From contig DCDU01000192.1 of the NCBI GenBank assembly GCA_002316585.1, positions 1-24,389 of the forward strand: a stretch of 24,389 nucleotides of DNA, in the 5' to 3' direction. Made by a program: the position numbers and the translations under genes. This DNA is from Firmicutes bacterium UBA1047 (GTDB lineage: Bacteria; Bacillota; Clostridia; Tissierellales; Sedimentibacteraceae). Under the pieces are notes generated by a model. That model was given only the letters and a program-made list of their open reading frames with translations, had not been told where the DNA came from and ran no database searches. Shown here in pieces: positions 1 through 7,766 of the stretch; the first letter of the stretch is position 1, and each line of letters opens with the position of its first letter.

Positions 1-638
1 CTGACCGGATTTAATGCTGCAATGACTCCGGCTTCCGCTCCTTCGCCCGTTTCGGGATTTTTCGGAGCGTGAACATAATACATAAAGCTTTTTTCTCCGC
101 AGATATCATCAGGATTGTCGTGGGAGCCTTCAACGGCTGCGTTTACGACACGGCCTGCAATCATTGCCGTAATGCCCTTGCCGGATAAATCATCATGATT
201 ATGCAGTCTGCATTCAAAGCTTAAAAAGGCTTCCTTTATTCGCGGCGGCTTGACAGCAGATGATTTTTCAATGTTAAGACCGGAGGAAATAACTTCATCG
301 ACATCCTCATCATTGCACCTGATTGTCTTTTGGCATTCCTCGTAATATTCCGCCGATAAAAAGTTTATGCAAAACTCTTTGTCTCTTAAGATGTTTTTAT
401 ATGTATGTGTATTCTGCATAAGCCCTGTCAGTACTGCAAAGAAACCTCCGCTGTCACCCGAGAATGCGCTCCAGCTATGGAAGCATGCATTTGTTTTTCC
501 GTTTTCGTTGATAGATGTAATTAAAAAAAGTACCTGAGGAACATTTGACACATACTCATAATGGGAGAAGCAGTCGTACATACCCGGCCAATATTCCTTA
601 AAATGTTCAGGCCGTTTTTCGCCAATTTCATATTTCAT
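1..638 (-). CDS. Flavin reductase-like (flavoredoxin-type) FMN-binding protein, 3' end beyond the window
   Basis: The reverse strand is open from an ATG at 638 to the window edge, giving 212 residues with no stop. The protein begins MKYEIGEKRPEHFKEYWPG. It contains a stretch resembling the FMN-binding split barrel of flavin reductase-like and flavoredoxin proteins (LFLITSINENGKTNACFHSW, then a GDSGGFFAVL segment, then KEFCINFLS). Members of this family bind FMN and pass electrons from NAD(P)H or another donor to flavin or a small substrate in the cytoplasm. A weak GGTG ribosome site lies about 6 bases before the ATG. The gene follows the WYL regulator on the same strand after a gap of about 60 bases, and has its own promoter with the same palindrome over the -35 box. 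Family assignment is from motif memory only; the substrate is unknown. Confidence 0.75.
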   Translation of the reverse strand, partial: MKYEIGEKRPEHFKEYWPGMYDCFSHYEYVSNVPQVLFLITSINENGKTNACFHSWSAFSGDSGGFFAVLTGLMQNTHTYKNILRDKEFCINFLSAEYYEECQKTIRCNDEDVDEVISSGLNIEKSSAVKPPRIKEAFLSFECRLHNHDDLSGKGITAMIAGRVVNAAVEGSHDNPDDICGEKSFMYYVHAPKNPETGEGAEAGVIAALNPV

Positions 639-662
639 AGAATTCACCATTCCATTATCGTT

Positions 663-691
663 TTATTAAGCATATCATATGAACACGACAG
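663..691 (-). promoter_or_regulatory. Putative promoter of the flavin reductase gene
   Basis: On the minus strand, CTGTCG (686-691) is followed by a 17-base spacer and TAATAA (663-668), about 24 bases before the ATG at 638. The boxes are weak, but the layout matches the strong promoter of the neighbouring WYL gene base for base in spacing. Here too a GACA-N6-TGTCA palindrome covers the -35 box. Confidence 0.45.
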
Positions 692-701
692 CTGTATGTC
701 A
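686..701. promoter_or_regulatory. Putative operator copy 2 (GACA-N6-TGTCA)
   Basis: CGACA, six bases, then TGTCA form an inverted repeat overlapping the stop codon of the WYL gene and the -35 box of the flavin reductase promoter. The 18 bases at 687-704 match 16 of 18 with those at 1652-1669. The shared site suggests one regulator, most simply the WYL protein encoded between the two copies. Confidence 0.5.
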
Positions 702-1607
702 TGTTCGTTTATATTTTTTAGCAATGCTTTCAGCCACTGCTGCAAATTCATTCCGTACATCCTCCGGTGATATAATTTCCGCACTGTCGCCAAATCCCAA
801 AAGCCAGCTGAAAACATAATCCTTGTTTGTATAATTAAAATCAAGCAATAAGCCTTCGTCGGTTTCTTTGTAGCAATTAAGTCCATGTTCTTCTATCAAT
901 CGGAAACGTATACTCTTTTCAAACAGAATTTTCATGTTATACAGTTCCGGGAAGGCATCCTCGCCACTTGCTTTTTCGGCGGGAACAGGGCGAGGTAAGA
1001 ATTTCTTGTCTGTCAGCTGCAAATCCCATAGGCGGTTGAGCTTGAAGCGGCGAAAATCTTCGCGCAATTTACACCATCCGAAAAGATACCATGCATTCCA
1101 CCGAAACTCGATAAAATACGGCTCAATGCTGCGTCTTATTTCACCCTTGCTGTAATAATAATCAAAGCTTATTACCCTGCTATAGGAAATTGCCTGCTTG
1201 ATAAGAGCAATTTTCTCCGAAAGGCTGTCCTTATAATGAGAGGACAGGTCAATAATCACATTGTCCGTCAGAGATACCACAGCCTTGTTATCAGGTGCGA
1301 GCTTATTCATAAGGCCTTCAAAATGAGAGGTTTTTGAAACAGAATCAAGACCCTTGAGGGCAGCCACAAGGGTGCTCAGCTCATCGGCTGTCAGTACGCT
1401 TTTATTGATTTTATACCCGTCCATAATGGAAATGCCGCCGTCTCCGCCCTGCTGCGTTACAATTGGTATTCCCGCAAGGCACAGTGAATCTATGTCACGA
1501 AGAATCGTTCTGCGGGACACTTCAAACCGTTGGGCAAGTGCCGGGGCGGTAGTTTTGTCAACTTGCAATAAAATAGTTAATATGCCAATTAAACGGTCAA
1601 TTTTCAT
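699..1607 (-). CDS. HTH/WYL-domain transcriptional regulator (YafY type)
   Basis: This protein of 302 residues has an N-terminal helix-turn-helix of the DeoR/HTH_11 type (residues about 5-60, including SRRTILRDIDSL). It also has a WYL domain with the signature WYLFGWC, followed by FRRFKLNRL. WYL domains bind small ligands or nucleic acids and tune DNA binding. A GTG at 1616 is possible, but it lies inside the AGGAGG ribosome site at 1616-1621, so I chose the ATG at 1607, eight bases downstream of that site. The promoter and the palindrome at 1651-1666 suggest autoregulation. The same palindrome precedes the flavin reductase gene just downstream, so both genes are probably under this regulator. 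Family is confident; the ligand and the sign of regulation are unknown. Confidence 0.9.
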   Translation of the reverse strand: MKIDRLIGILTILLQVDKTTAPALAQRFEVSRRTILRDIDSLCLAGIPIVTQQGGDGGISIMDGYKINKSVLTADELSTLVAALKGLDSVSKTSHFEGLMNKLAPDNKAVVSLTDNVIIDLSSHYKDSLSEKIALIKQAISYSRVISFDYYYSKGEIRRSIEPYFIEFRWNAWYLFGWCKLREDFRRFKLNRLWDLQLTDKKFLPRPVPAEKASGEDAFPELYNMKILFEKSIRFRLIEEHGLNCYKETDEGLLLDFNYTNKDYVFSWLLGFGDSAEIISPEDVRNEFAAVAESIAKKYKRT

Positions 1608-1627
1608 ATAGGACACCTCCTGAGATA

Positions 1628-1656
1628 ATTATAGCATAACAAGATTAACGTGACAA
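1628..1656 (-). promoter_or_regulatory. Promoter of the WYL regulator gene
   Basis: On the minus strand, TTGTCA (1651-1656), a 17-base spacer and a perfect TATAAT (1628-1633) precede the AGGAGG site and the ATG at 1607. The -35 box lies inside the palindrome at 1651-1666, an arrangement expected for repression by steric block. Confidence 0.75.
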
Positions 1657-1666
1657 CGGTATGTCA
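1651..1666. promoter_or_regulatory. Putative operator copy 1 (TGACA-N6-TGTCA)
   Basis: TGACA (1651-1655), six bases, then TGTCA (1662-1666) form a perfect inverted repeat over the -35 box of the WYL promoter. A wider CGTGACA/TGTCACG pairing (1649-1655 with 1667-1673) overlaps it. A near copy is at 686-701. Confidence 0.55.
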
Positions 1667-1726
1667 TGTCACGACCGAATGCAAAATACTAACAGTATAG
1701 ATGTGATTTAGCAAGATTAAAAAAAA

Positions 1727-1752
1727 CCTCCATATTGCAATGGAGGCTTTTT
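1727..1752. terminator. Bidirectional intrinsic terminator
   Basis: CCTCCAT (1727-1733), a 6-base loop and ATGGAGG (1740-1746) form a 7-bp stem with A-runs on the left and T-runs on the right, so either strand gives a U-tract. It sits just after the stop of the flavin-linked lipoprotein gene on the minus strand and upstream of the WYL promoter, insulating the two. Confidence 0.75.
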
Positions 1753-1768
1753 AACAAATAATCAAATT

Positions 1769-3601
1769 TTATTTGGCAGATTCTAATGCGTTGTTTACAG
1801 CATCAAAAATTCCTTGGCTGGTCATTGTTGCTCCTGAAATAGTATCTATTTCAGTGCCGTTTGCCTTTGTTATAATTTCCGGAAGTTTTTCAATTGCAGG
1901 ATCTGATATTCCTTCTGTTTCTTCATGAGAATCAATCTTAACTTCAGAAATTTTACTGTCTTTTACAGTTACTGTAACATTAATATCAGCATTTCTTCCT
2001 TTGCCGACACCGGTATAAACTCCGTCTCTATAAACTGCATCTGAAACCTTTACTTCTGCTAAACTGCCATTAGATATAGCTTCTAACTCTTCTTCCTGAG
2101 ATTTGAATTCTTCGGCATTAACCGGTGAAGTTGCGTCATTTGCAGCTGATTGTCCGGCAATTCTGCCAAATACAAATGCCTGCAATAATCCATTGCCTGC
2201 CATATAGTTTGAGTCACCATTGCTCGAGAAGCCCTCTGTAACTCCGCCGCCCGCAAATAAATGCGGTATTGCGGTTCCGTCAGCTTTAAGCACTTCTGCT
2301 GTCTCCGGACTGATTACCAAACCGCCCTGCGTATGTCTGTAATCAGCTGTGACTTTTGCTGCATAATATGGAGCATTGAACTGTGCGGGTAATTTGGTTC
2401 TGTTTAAATAATCTTCACCTTTAGCTATGCCGTCTTGATAAAGATTAAATTCATTAACAAGTGATGCTTCGTCAACTCCTATTAATTTTGCCAACTCCTC
2501 AGGTGTATTGGCAGAATACAATTCTGTTTCTGTAATACTTTTTAATGTTGGGAAGTTTTTCTCCTGAATAGCTGAATCCCAAATCATCCAGGCACTTGCA
2601 CCGGTTTGATTTGATATTGCAGTACCGAGCGGTGAATATCCAATATATTCAGATATAAACCTTGTACCTTCCATGTTAACTAAAATTCCGCCATTATCCA
2701 AAAAGGCAGAACCTAAACTTTTATGAGTATCAAATGTAATCGGTGCATAAGCTTGATATGCATTCATTGCTGCTGTATCCGCGCCTAATTCGATTCCCCA
2801 TAGGATACCTTCACCAGTAGCGCCTATAGCAATATTCGGAACGGCATTCTTTATAGCCGGAGTGTATTTTTCAATCATTTCACGATTGCCGCCGAAACCG
2901 CTTGTTGATAGAACTACAGAGTTAGCCTTAAATTCATAGGTCTGGTCTCCCTTAACAACCTTAGCACCTATAACCGAGCCATTTTCGGTGATAAGTTCAG
3001 TAACCGGCATATTTGTAAATGACAATATCTTTTCATTTTCTTTTACACGGTCAACTAATGTATTAACAATTCCTGCTCCAGAGCCTTCAGCAACGTGAAT
3101 TCTATATGTACTTTGTCCGTAATAAATGGATGCAGTTTCCAATGTCCATTTAACTCCTTGCTCCTCTAACCATTCCTTTATTGGAGTTGCATTTTCCACA
3201 GCAGTTTTTAAAAGTTCCTTATTTTGTGAATATGCACCTGAGCGGTAAATGTCTCTCATTAACGCATCAACGCTGTCTTCATATCCTGCTTCAGTTTGTT
3301 CCTTTGTTCCAACGGCAGGTATCTTACCGCTTGACATTGAAGTAGCTCCGCCATAAGCAGCTTGTTTTTCAAGAAGAATAACATTTGCTCCTTCCTCAGC
3401 AGCCGACAAAGCAGCAACAAGTCCTGTTCCGCCTCCGCCTATAACCAATACATCACTGTTGAAGCTTTTAACATCGGCAGCATCTTTTTCTTCGTTTGGT
3501 GTTTCCGGTGTTTTTGGTTCTTGTTCTGATGGCTTGCTGCATCCGACTAAGGCTGTAAATAACAGCACAAAAACCAATAATAAACTAATTCTTTTTTTCA
3601 T
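1769..3601 (-). CDS. Secreted lipoprotein FAD-dependent reductase (flavocytochrome c/fumarate reductase-like) with C-terminal FMN_bind domain
   Basis: The 610-residue protein starts with a lipoprotein signal (hydrophobic core, lipobox ending in Cys21). Next comes an FAD_binding_2 domain whose dinucleotide motif GGGGTG is at 55-60. The C-terminal FMN_bind domain has the flavinylation motif D586-T-I-S-G-A-T592, where ApbE enzymes attach FMN through phosphoester linkage to the last Thr. It should sit on the outer face of the membrane and reduce a small acceptor using electrons from a membrane donor. Compared from memory with Shewanella Fcc3, the His of RHTQGG is kept, but the positions of two substrate or acid arginines appear changed (see findings), so fumarate may not be the substrate. 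The ATG at 3613 overlaps the GGAGG site; the ATG at 3601 lies 5 bases after it and is preferred. No ApbE gene is in the window. Confidence 0.88.
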   Translation of the reverse strand: MKKRISLLLVFVLLFTALVGCSKPSEQEPKTPETPNEEKDAADVKSFNSDVLVIGGGGTGLVAALSAAEEGANVILLEKQAAYGGATSMSSGKIPAVGTKEQTEAGYEDSVDALMRDIYRSGAYSQNKELLKTAVENATPIKEWLEEQGVKWTLETASIYYGQSTYRIHVAEGSGAGIVNTLVDRVKENEKILSFTNMPVTELITENGSVIGAKVVKGDQTYEFKANSVVLSTSGFGGNREMIEKYTPAIKNAVPNIAIGATGEGILWGIELGADTAAMNAYQAYAPITFDTHKSLGSAFLDNGGILVNMEGTRFISEYIGYSPLGTAISNQTGASAWMIWDSAIQEKNFPTLKSITETELYSANTPEELAKLIGVDEASLVNEFNLYQDGIAKGEDYLNRTKLPAQFNAPYYAAKVTADYRHTQGGLVISPETAEVLKADGTAIPHLFAGGGVTEGFSSNGDSNYMAGNGLLQAFVFGRIAGQSAANDATSPVNAEEFKSQEEELEAISNGSLAEVKVSDAVYRDGVYTGVGKGRNADINVTVTVKDSKISEVKIDSHEETEGISDPAIEKLPEIITKANGTEIDTISGATMTSQGIFDAVNNALESAK

Positions 3602-3631
3602 TTTTTCCTCCATATAAATGACAATCTATAA

Positions 3632-3654
3632 TGTCTGTTGTTAATCAACGGACA
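3632..3654. promoter_or_regulatory. Putative operator palindrome at the transcription start of the reductase gene
   Basis: TGTCtGTTG, TTAAT, CAACgGACA form a 23-bp inverted repeat with one mismatched pair. It sits immediately downstream of the -10 box (3657-3662) of the minus-strand promoter. Size and position resemble operators of TetR-type repressors. No such regulator gene is in this window, so the partner is unknown. Confidence 0.55.
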
Positions 3655-3656
3655 AT

Positions 3657-3685
3657 AATATAACACTGTGCATTAATTTTGTCAA
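3657..3685 (-). promoter_or_regulatory. Promoter of the flavin-linked lipoprotein reductase gene
   Basis: On the minus strand, a perfect TTGACA (3680-3685), a 17-base spacer and TATATT (3657-3662) lie about 56 bases before the ATG at 3601. The operator palindrome follows at the expected start of transcription. Confidence 0.7.
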
Positions 3686-3736
3686 TTAATTATATTTTTT
3701 TCAAACCGAAGTATCTTCGCTTGTGGTTGAAAACCT

Positions 3737-3765
3737 TTGACAATAAATCTTCTGCAAGTTATAAT
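3737..3765 (+). promoter_or_regulatory. Consensus promoter reading into the lipoprotein relic and the NTase-radical SAM-ABC operon
   Basis: TTGACA (3737-3742), exactly 17 bases, then TATAAT (3760-3765): a perfect consensus promoter about 57 bases before the ATG of the lipoprotein relic at 3823. I see no terminator between it and the gene at 4086, so it may now drive that operon. Confidence 0.7.
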
Positions 3766-3822
3766 TTTATGGAATATAGCAGTCGTTTCAAAAATTGCAA
3801 TATACAAGAGAGGGGTTTTATA

Positions 3823-4046
3823 ATGGGAAAACGTATTACAAATATACTGACAGTCTTCCTCATCCTTGTATTGCTTGCTGCATGCTCCACGGGAAGCAAG
3901 GCTTCTTTGGCTGAACTGCTTGACCTATTAACTCATTTGATAAGATTATCATACCGTTCGGTGAATATGATTTTATTTCTGTTATAGGCGATGGATTGAT
4001 ATGGGCTAAAAAAGGCAACGATAGTCAAATCATTGAAATCCGATAG
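3823..4046 (+). pseudogene. Collapsed lipoprotein gene (start and end kept, middle lost)
   Basis: An ATG at 3823 with an upstream GAGAGGGG site opens a clean lipoprotein signal: MGKRITNI, a hydrophobic core, then LLAACSTGS with the lipobox Cys. After about 30 residues the frame runs into unrelated codons and a stop at 3987. From about 3940 a different frame encodes DKIIIPFGEYDFISVIGDG and then LIWAKKGNDSQIIEIR, ending at the TAG at 4044-4046. This looks like the authentic C-terminus of a secreted protein. The simplest reading is a gene that lost most of its middle and shifted frame. The identity of the parent is not recognised. A short functional lipopeptide from the first frame cannot be excluded. 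Confidence 0.65.
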
Positions 4047-4085
4047 CCGTTATTTGATGTTTTTGATTCATAGAAAGGAATTACT

Positions 4086-4877
4086 ATGCTTGATAGGAAA
4101 ATTATTATTAACAAACTGCAAGAATTTTTAGAACCGCAGCCTTTTATTTATGCCCTATGGCTTGAAGGAGCGGATGCAGCCGGTGCAACAGATGATTACA
4201 GCGATATTGATTTTTGGGTTGATTTTGAGGACGAATATGAAGAGAAAGCATATGAGGCTGTTGAGACAGCTTTATCTGAACTTGCTGAAATTGATTACAG
4301 ATACGTTGTGCGGCACGACCACCCGAAAATTCGTCAGCGTATATACCATCTTGCCGGGACAAGCGAATACCTGATGATTGACTTCTGTTGGCAGCTGCAT
4401 AGCCGTCCCAGAGAAGAATATGCATACCATGAAAACGACCGTATCGAAGCGGCAAAGGTTATTTTTGATAAGGACAATATCATCCGGTACAAGCCCCTTG
4501 ACCTCTCAGAGTTTTCGGAATGGAACAAGCACCGCCTTGAGGAGGCGAAATACCGCCGTAAACAGCATATCCGCGCGGAAAAATATGTCCGCGGCGGACA
4601 TTACCTTGAAGCGTATGCCTATTATAACCGATATGTGCTGGAGCCTCTGATAGACCTTCTCAGGTTAATTTACACCCCTGCATATGCTCATTATTATCTG
4701 ATTCATATTTCGCAGCATATTCCTGCCTCCGAAAGGGAAAGGCTGGAATACTTTGCGCAAATACGCTCTCTTGACGACATATCGGAAAAAATGCCGCAAG
4801 CAGGAAAATGGTTTGATGAGCTTGCTGAAAGTATCGGAGAAAATGAGGATCATTTGAAAGGAGTAATTAATAAATGA
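4086..4877 (+). CDS. Nucleotidyltransferase-fold protein (aminoglycoside adenylyltransferase-like)
   Basis: The protein has 263 residues. The N-terminal half carries the polymerase-beta-type nucleotidyltransferase signature: G28-A29, then D40-I-D42 as the metal-binding pair, and a third acidic candidate in MIDFCW. The usual Gly-Ser is Gly-Ala here. The C-terminal half is helical and rich in Tyr, Arg and His, as in AadK/AadE-like and other small-molecule nucleotidyltransferases. Such enzymes move a nucleotide from NTP to an alcohol or amine of a substrate and release pyrophosphate; the substrate here is unknown. An AAGGA site lies 6 bases before the ATG. The stop overlaps the start of the radical SAM gene as ATGA, so the two are translationally coupled and the enzyme probably works with that system rather than as a free-standing resistance factor. 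Confidence 0.8.
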   Translation: MLDRKIIINKLQEFLEPQPFIYALWLEGADAAGATDDYSDIDFWVDFEDEYEEKAYEAVETALSELAEIDYRYVVRHDHPKIRQRIYHLAGTSEYLMIDFCWQLHSRPREEYAYHENDRIEAAKVIFDKDNIIRYKPLDLSEFSEWNKHRLEEAKYRRKQHIRAEKYVRGGHYLEAYAYYNRYVLEPLIDLLRLIYTPAYAHYYLIHISQHIPASERERLEYFAQIRSLDDISEKMPQAGKWFDELAESIGENEDHLKGVINK

Positions 4878-5821
4878 ATCAATATGTTGACCTTAACCGC
4901 ATTGAATTTGTTATAACCGATGCTTGCAGCGGCCGGTGCAGGCATTGCTCAAACGGCGGGCGTACAGAAAACAGCGGCAGTGTAAATGCCAATGCCTCCG
5001 CAGCTGCCATAAAACAGCTTGCGGAAAGCTTCACGATTGAATCGGTAATGACGTTCGGCGGAGAGCCTTTGTTATATGCGGATACTGTATGTAAAATCCA
5101 TTCCGCTGCCCGCGACTGTGGTATTCCAATGAGGCAGATCATCACAAACGGATTCTTTTCAAAGGATGAGGAGAGAATTGACAAGGTGGCAAAATCTCTT
5201 TGCGATTCCGGCGTAAATGATATTTTGCTGTCTGTGGATGTGTTTCATCAGGAATTTATTCCGCTCGAGCCTGTGCTGCAATTTGCGGAAGCACTTGTGC
5301 GCTATAAGACTCCATCCCTGTGCGTACATCCCGCTTGGGTTGTCAGCGAGCAGCACGAAAACTCATATAATTCCGAAACAAAACGGTTATTAAAATTATT
5401 TTCCGATAGAGGCATTGCAGCGAGCGAAGGAAATAACATTTTTCCATCAGGCAATGCATTAAAGCATCTTGGAGAATATTTTGCTCCGCCGGATAAGATT
5501 GATTTTTCGGCTCTCTGCGGCTCTGTTCCGTATACGACACGGCTTGATGAAATAAAGAGCTTCGGCATCAATCCGAATGGTGACGTAAATTTGTGCTCAA
5601 TTACGATTGGGAATATATATAAAGACAATATAATGGATATTGTTGACCGTTATGACCCATATAGCAGTCCTGCCACACACGCAGTTCTGACAGGCGGTGT
5701 ATCATGGTTAATGCGTTATGCGGAAGCACAAGGGTTAACGTTTGACACAAGCGATTGCCGTTCTGCTTGCGGTGTGTGCAGAAAGATTATGGAGGCAGCG
5801 GGAGAGAAATCAAAGGGATAA
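4874..5821 (+). CDS. Radical SAM enzyme with cysteine-rich C-terminal (SPASM/twitch-like) region
   Basis: The protein has 315 residues. C18-x3-C22-x2-C25 is the canonical [4Fe-4S]/S-adenosylmethionine motif, and FGGEP at 61-65 is the SAM-binding GGE motif. Later features of the barrel include ITNGFF and SVDVFHQEFIPL. The C-terminal part holds further cysteines: C215, C241 (within NPNGDVNLC), and C295-x3-C299-x2-C302. These are enough to hold at least one auxiliary iron-sulfur cluster, as in SPASM or twitch domains, which often act on peptides. It overlaps the nucleotidyltransferase by ATGA and precedes two ABC exporters. It may modify a product that they export, but I found no precursor peptide gene. 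The radical SAM assignment is certain; the reaction is not known. Confidence 0.92.
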   Translation: MNQYVDLNRIEFVITDACSGRCRHCSNGGRTENSGSVNANASAAAIKQLAESFTIESVMTFGGEPLLYADTVCKIHSAARDCGIPMRQIITNGFFSKDEERIDKVAKSLCDSGVNDILLSVDVFHQEFIPLEPVLQFAEALVRYKTPSLCVHPAWVVSEQHENSYNSETKRLLKLFSDRGIAASEGNNIFPSGNALKHLGEYFAPPDKIDFSALCGSVPYTTRLDEIKSFGINPNGDVNLCSITIGNIYKDNIMDIVDRYDPYSSPATHAVLTGGVSWLMRYAEAQGLTFDTSDCRSACGVCRKIMEAAGEKSKG

Positions 5822-5867
5822 ACAGCTGATAAACAGCTCCTTTTATGGCAGAATAGAGGTTTGCGAT

Positions 5868-7766
5868 ATGACATACTTGAGAAACGGGGTGTCAGGATTG
5901 GTCAATATAAAAAAGAAAAGAGAAAAAGTATCAAAGCCGAAATACAATATGTGGGAATGCTCCGGATATATGATAGCATTAGCATGGCGTGAAAAAGAAA
6001 AAAAGGTTTTGGTTCTTTGCTTATTACAGGCATTACTTGCAGTTATTTCAAATTTAATAAATCTATATATTTCCCCAAAGATTTTATCCGTTGTGGAGAG
6101 AAAGGCAGCTTTTAGCGAGCTGATTGCCACGATTCTTGTATTTGTGATACTTATTATGTTTTGTTCGGCTGCATCCGCTTATGTTAATTCCAACAAACTG
6201 TATGGACGTATCAGTGTCAGATGTGCTATCATCGCCGCCATAAACAAAAAGTCCTGCGTTACCTCCTACCCGAATATTGAGGATGAAAAATTTATAAAAT
6301 TGCGCTCTAAGTCCGGGCAGGCTACTCAAAGCAACAGTGAAGCGACAGAAGCGGTGTGGGGTACGATGGTATTGCTATTGCAAAATGTTATCGGATTTGT
6401 AATATACATTGTTTTGCTTTCAATGCTCGATATGTGGCTTGTGCTTGTGATTTTGGCTACGGCGCTTATGGGATACTTTGTCAGCAAACAGCTGAATGGC
6501 TACGGATATCGTCATCGTGAGGAAGAAGCGGAAATTTCCGGCAGGCTCTGGTACAATATTATGCAAGCCAAAAATTACAGTGCCGCAAAGGATATCAGAA
6601 TTTTCGGCATGAAGCCGTGGATGGAAGAGATAAGCAATAAGGCAATGTCAGCTTACAAAGCTTTTCATAGGCGTGCGAATAATATTTACATATGGGGAAG
6701 CCTTCTGGATTTGGTACTTGCTTTTTTTCGCAACGGACTTGCTTACGCCTATCTTATTTTCCTGGTGTTGAACAATGGACTCAGCGTTGCTGAATTTCTT
6801 CTCTATTTTTCTGCGGTCGGCGGCTTTACTTCATGGGTAAGCGGAATACTCGGCAGTATGACTGCACTTTATCGTCAGAGTCTCGATATTTCGACTGTGA
6901 GAGAGTTTCTTGAGTATCCGGAGCCATTCCTTTTTGACGAGGGTGAGCAATTACCGGCAAGTAAAAACAGGCAGCATGAGATTCGGCTTGAAAATGTGTC
7001 ATTCAAATATCCTAATGCCGACAGCAATACACTTGAAAATATCAATCTGACTATTCACCCTGGTGAAAAACTGGCGGTGGTCGGACTGAACGGAGCAGGC
7101 AAAACAACGCTTGTCAAACTGATATGCGGCTTTTTCGATCCGACTGAAGGCAAAGTGCTGCTTGACGGACAGGACATTCGCAAATTTAACCGCCGTGAAT
7201 ATTATTCCATGTTTTCTGCTGTCTTTCAGAATTTTTCACTGCTTGCAGGGACTGTTGCCGCCAATGTAGCACAAACAGAAGACAATGCCGACATGGAGCG
7301 TGTAAAAATTTGCACCCAAAAAGCAGGACTAAAGCAAAAAATAGAATCCTTACCGGACGGGTATGAAACCTATCTCAACAGAAGTGTGTATGAGGACGGA
7401 ACCGAATTGTCAGGCGGCGAAACACAACGGCTGATGCTTGCCCGTGCACTATATAAAGATGCACCCTTTATAATTCTTGACGAGCCGACCGCAGCACTTG
7501 ATCCCATAGCCGAAGCAGATATGTACTGTAAGTATAATGAAATGACCAAAGGATGCTCTTCGGTATACATATCCCACCGTCTTGCATCTACCCGCTTTTG
7601 CGACAAAATTCTTCTGATTGATAACCACCGCATTGCTGAAGAGGGAGCGCATAAGGAGTTATTGAAGCTCGGCGGGAAATACGCTGAGCTGTTTGCAGTT
7701 CAGAGCAAATATTACAGGGAAGGGGATGTCAATGAAAAAAAGCAGGAAGCTGTTAACGTGGAATGA
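5868..7766 (+). CDS. ABC exporter half-transporter (membrane domain fused to ATPase), subunit 1
   Basis: The protein has 632 residues. An N-terminal exporter-type membrane domain of about 330 residues has several hydrophobic segments. The nucleotide-binding domain follows: Walker A GLNGAGKT at 406-413, a Q-loop in AVFQNFSL, signature LSGGE at 514-518, Walker B FIILDEP with the catalytic Glu, D-loop AALDP and switch His in YISHR. All ATPase residues are present. There is no C39 peptidase domain, so leader cleavage during export is not indicated. I chose the ATG at 5868 because AGAGG lies 7 bases upstream; an earlier in-frame start would run back into the radical SAM gene. It overlaps the second transporter gene by about 35 bases, so the pair probably forms a heterodimer that exports the product of the upstream enzymes. 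Confidence 0.92.
   Translation: MTYLRNGVSGLVNIKKKREKVSKPKYNMWECSGYMIALAWREKEKKVLVLCLLQALLAVISNLINLYISPKILSVVERKAAFSELIATILVFVILIMFCSAASAYVNSNKLYGRISVRCAIIAAINKKSCVTSYPNIEDEKFIKLRSKSGQATQSNSEATEAVWGTMVLLLQNVIGFVIYIVLLSMLDMWLVLVILATALMGYFVSKQLNGYGYRHREEEAEISGRLWYNIMQAKNYSAAKDIRIFGMKPWMEEISNKAMSAYKAFHRRANNIYIWGSLLDLVLAFFRNGLAYAYLIFLVLNNGLSVAEFLLYFSAVGGFTSWVSGILGSMTALYRQSLDISTVREFLEYPEPFLFDEGEQLPASKNRQHEIRLENVSFKYPNADSNTLENINLTIHPGEKLAVVGLNGAGKTTLVKLICGFFDPTEGKVLLDGQDIRKFNRREYYSMFSAVFQNFSLLAGTVAANVAQTEDNADMERVKICTQKAGLKQKIESLPDGYETYLNRSVYEDGTELSGGETQRLMLARALYKDAPFIILDEPTAALDPIAEADMYCKYNEMTKGCSSVYISHRLASTRFCDKILLIDNHRIAEEGAHKELLKLGGKYAELFAVQSKYYREGDVNEKKQEAVNVE

Noticed and set aside
1608..1616. 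GTG start for the WYL regulator at 1616
   Set aside because: The GTG is part of the AGGAGGTG ribosome site; the ATG at 1607 is correctly spaced from it.
3602..3613. ATG at 3613 as start of the lipoprotein reductase
   Set aside because: It overlaps the GGAGG site; the ATG at 3601 is 5 bases downstream of that site and begins a normal lipoprotein signal.
5742..5867. Upstream extension of the first ABC exporter into the radical SAM gene
   Set aside because: The translated extension is an out-of-frame reading of the cysteine-rich radical SAM C-terminus; a ribosome site supports the ATG at 5868.
5822..5867. Possible precursor peptide gene between the radical SAM and ABC genes
   Set aside because: The gap is only 46 bases and holds no start codon with a ribosome site and no core-like sequence; AACAGCT occurs twice there but without coding sense.
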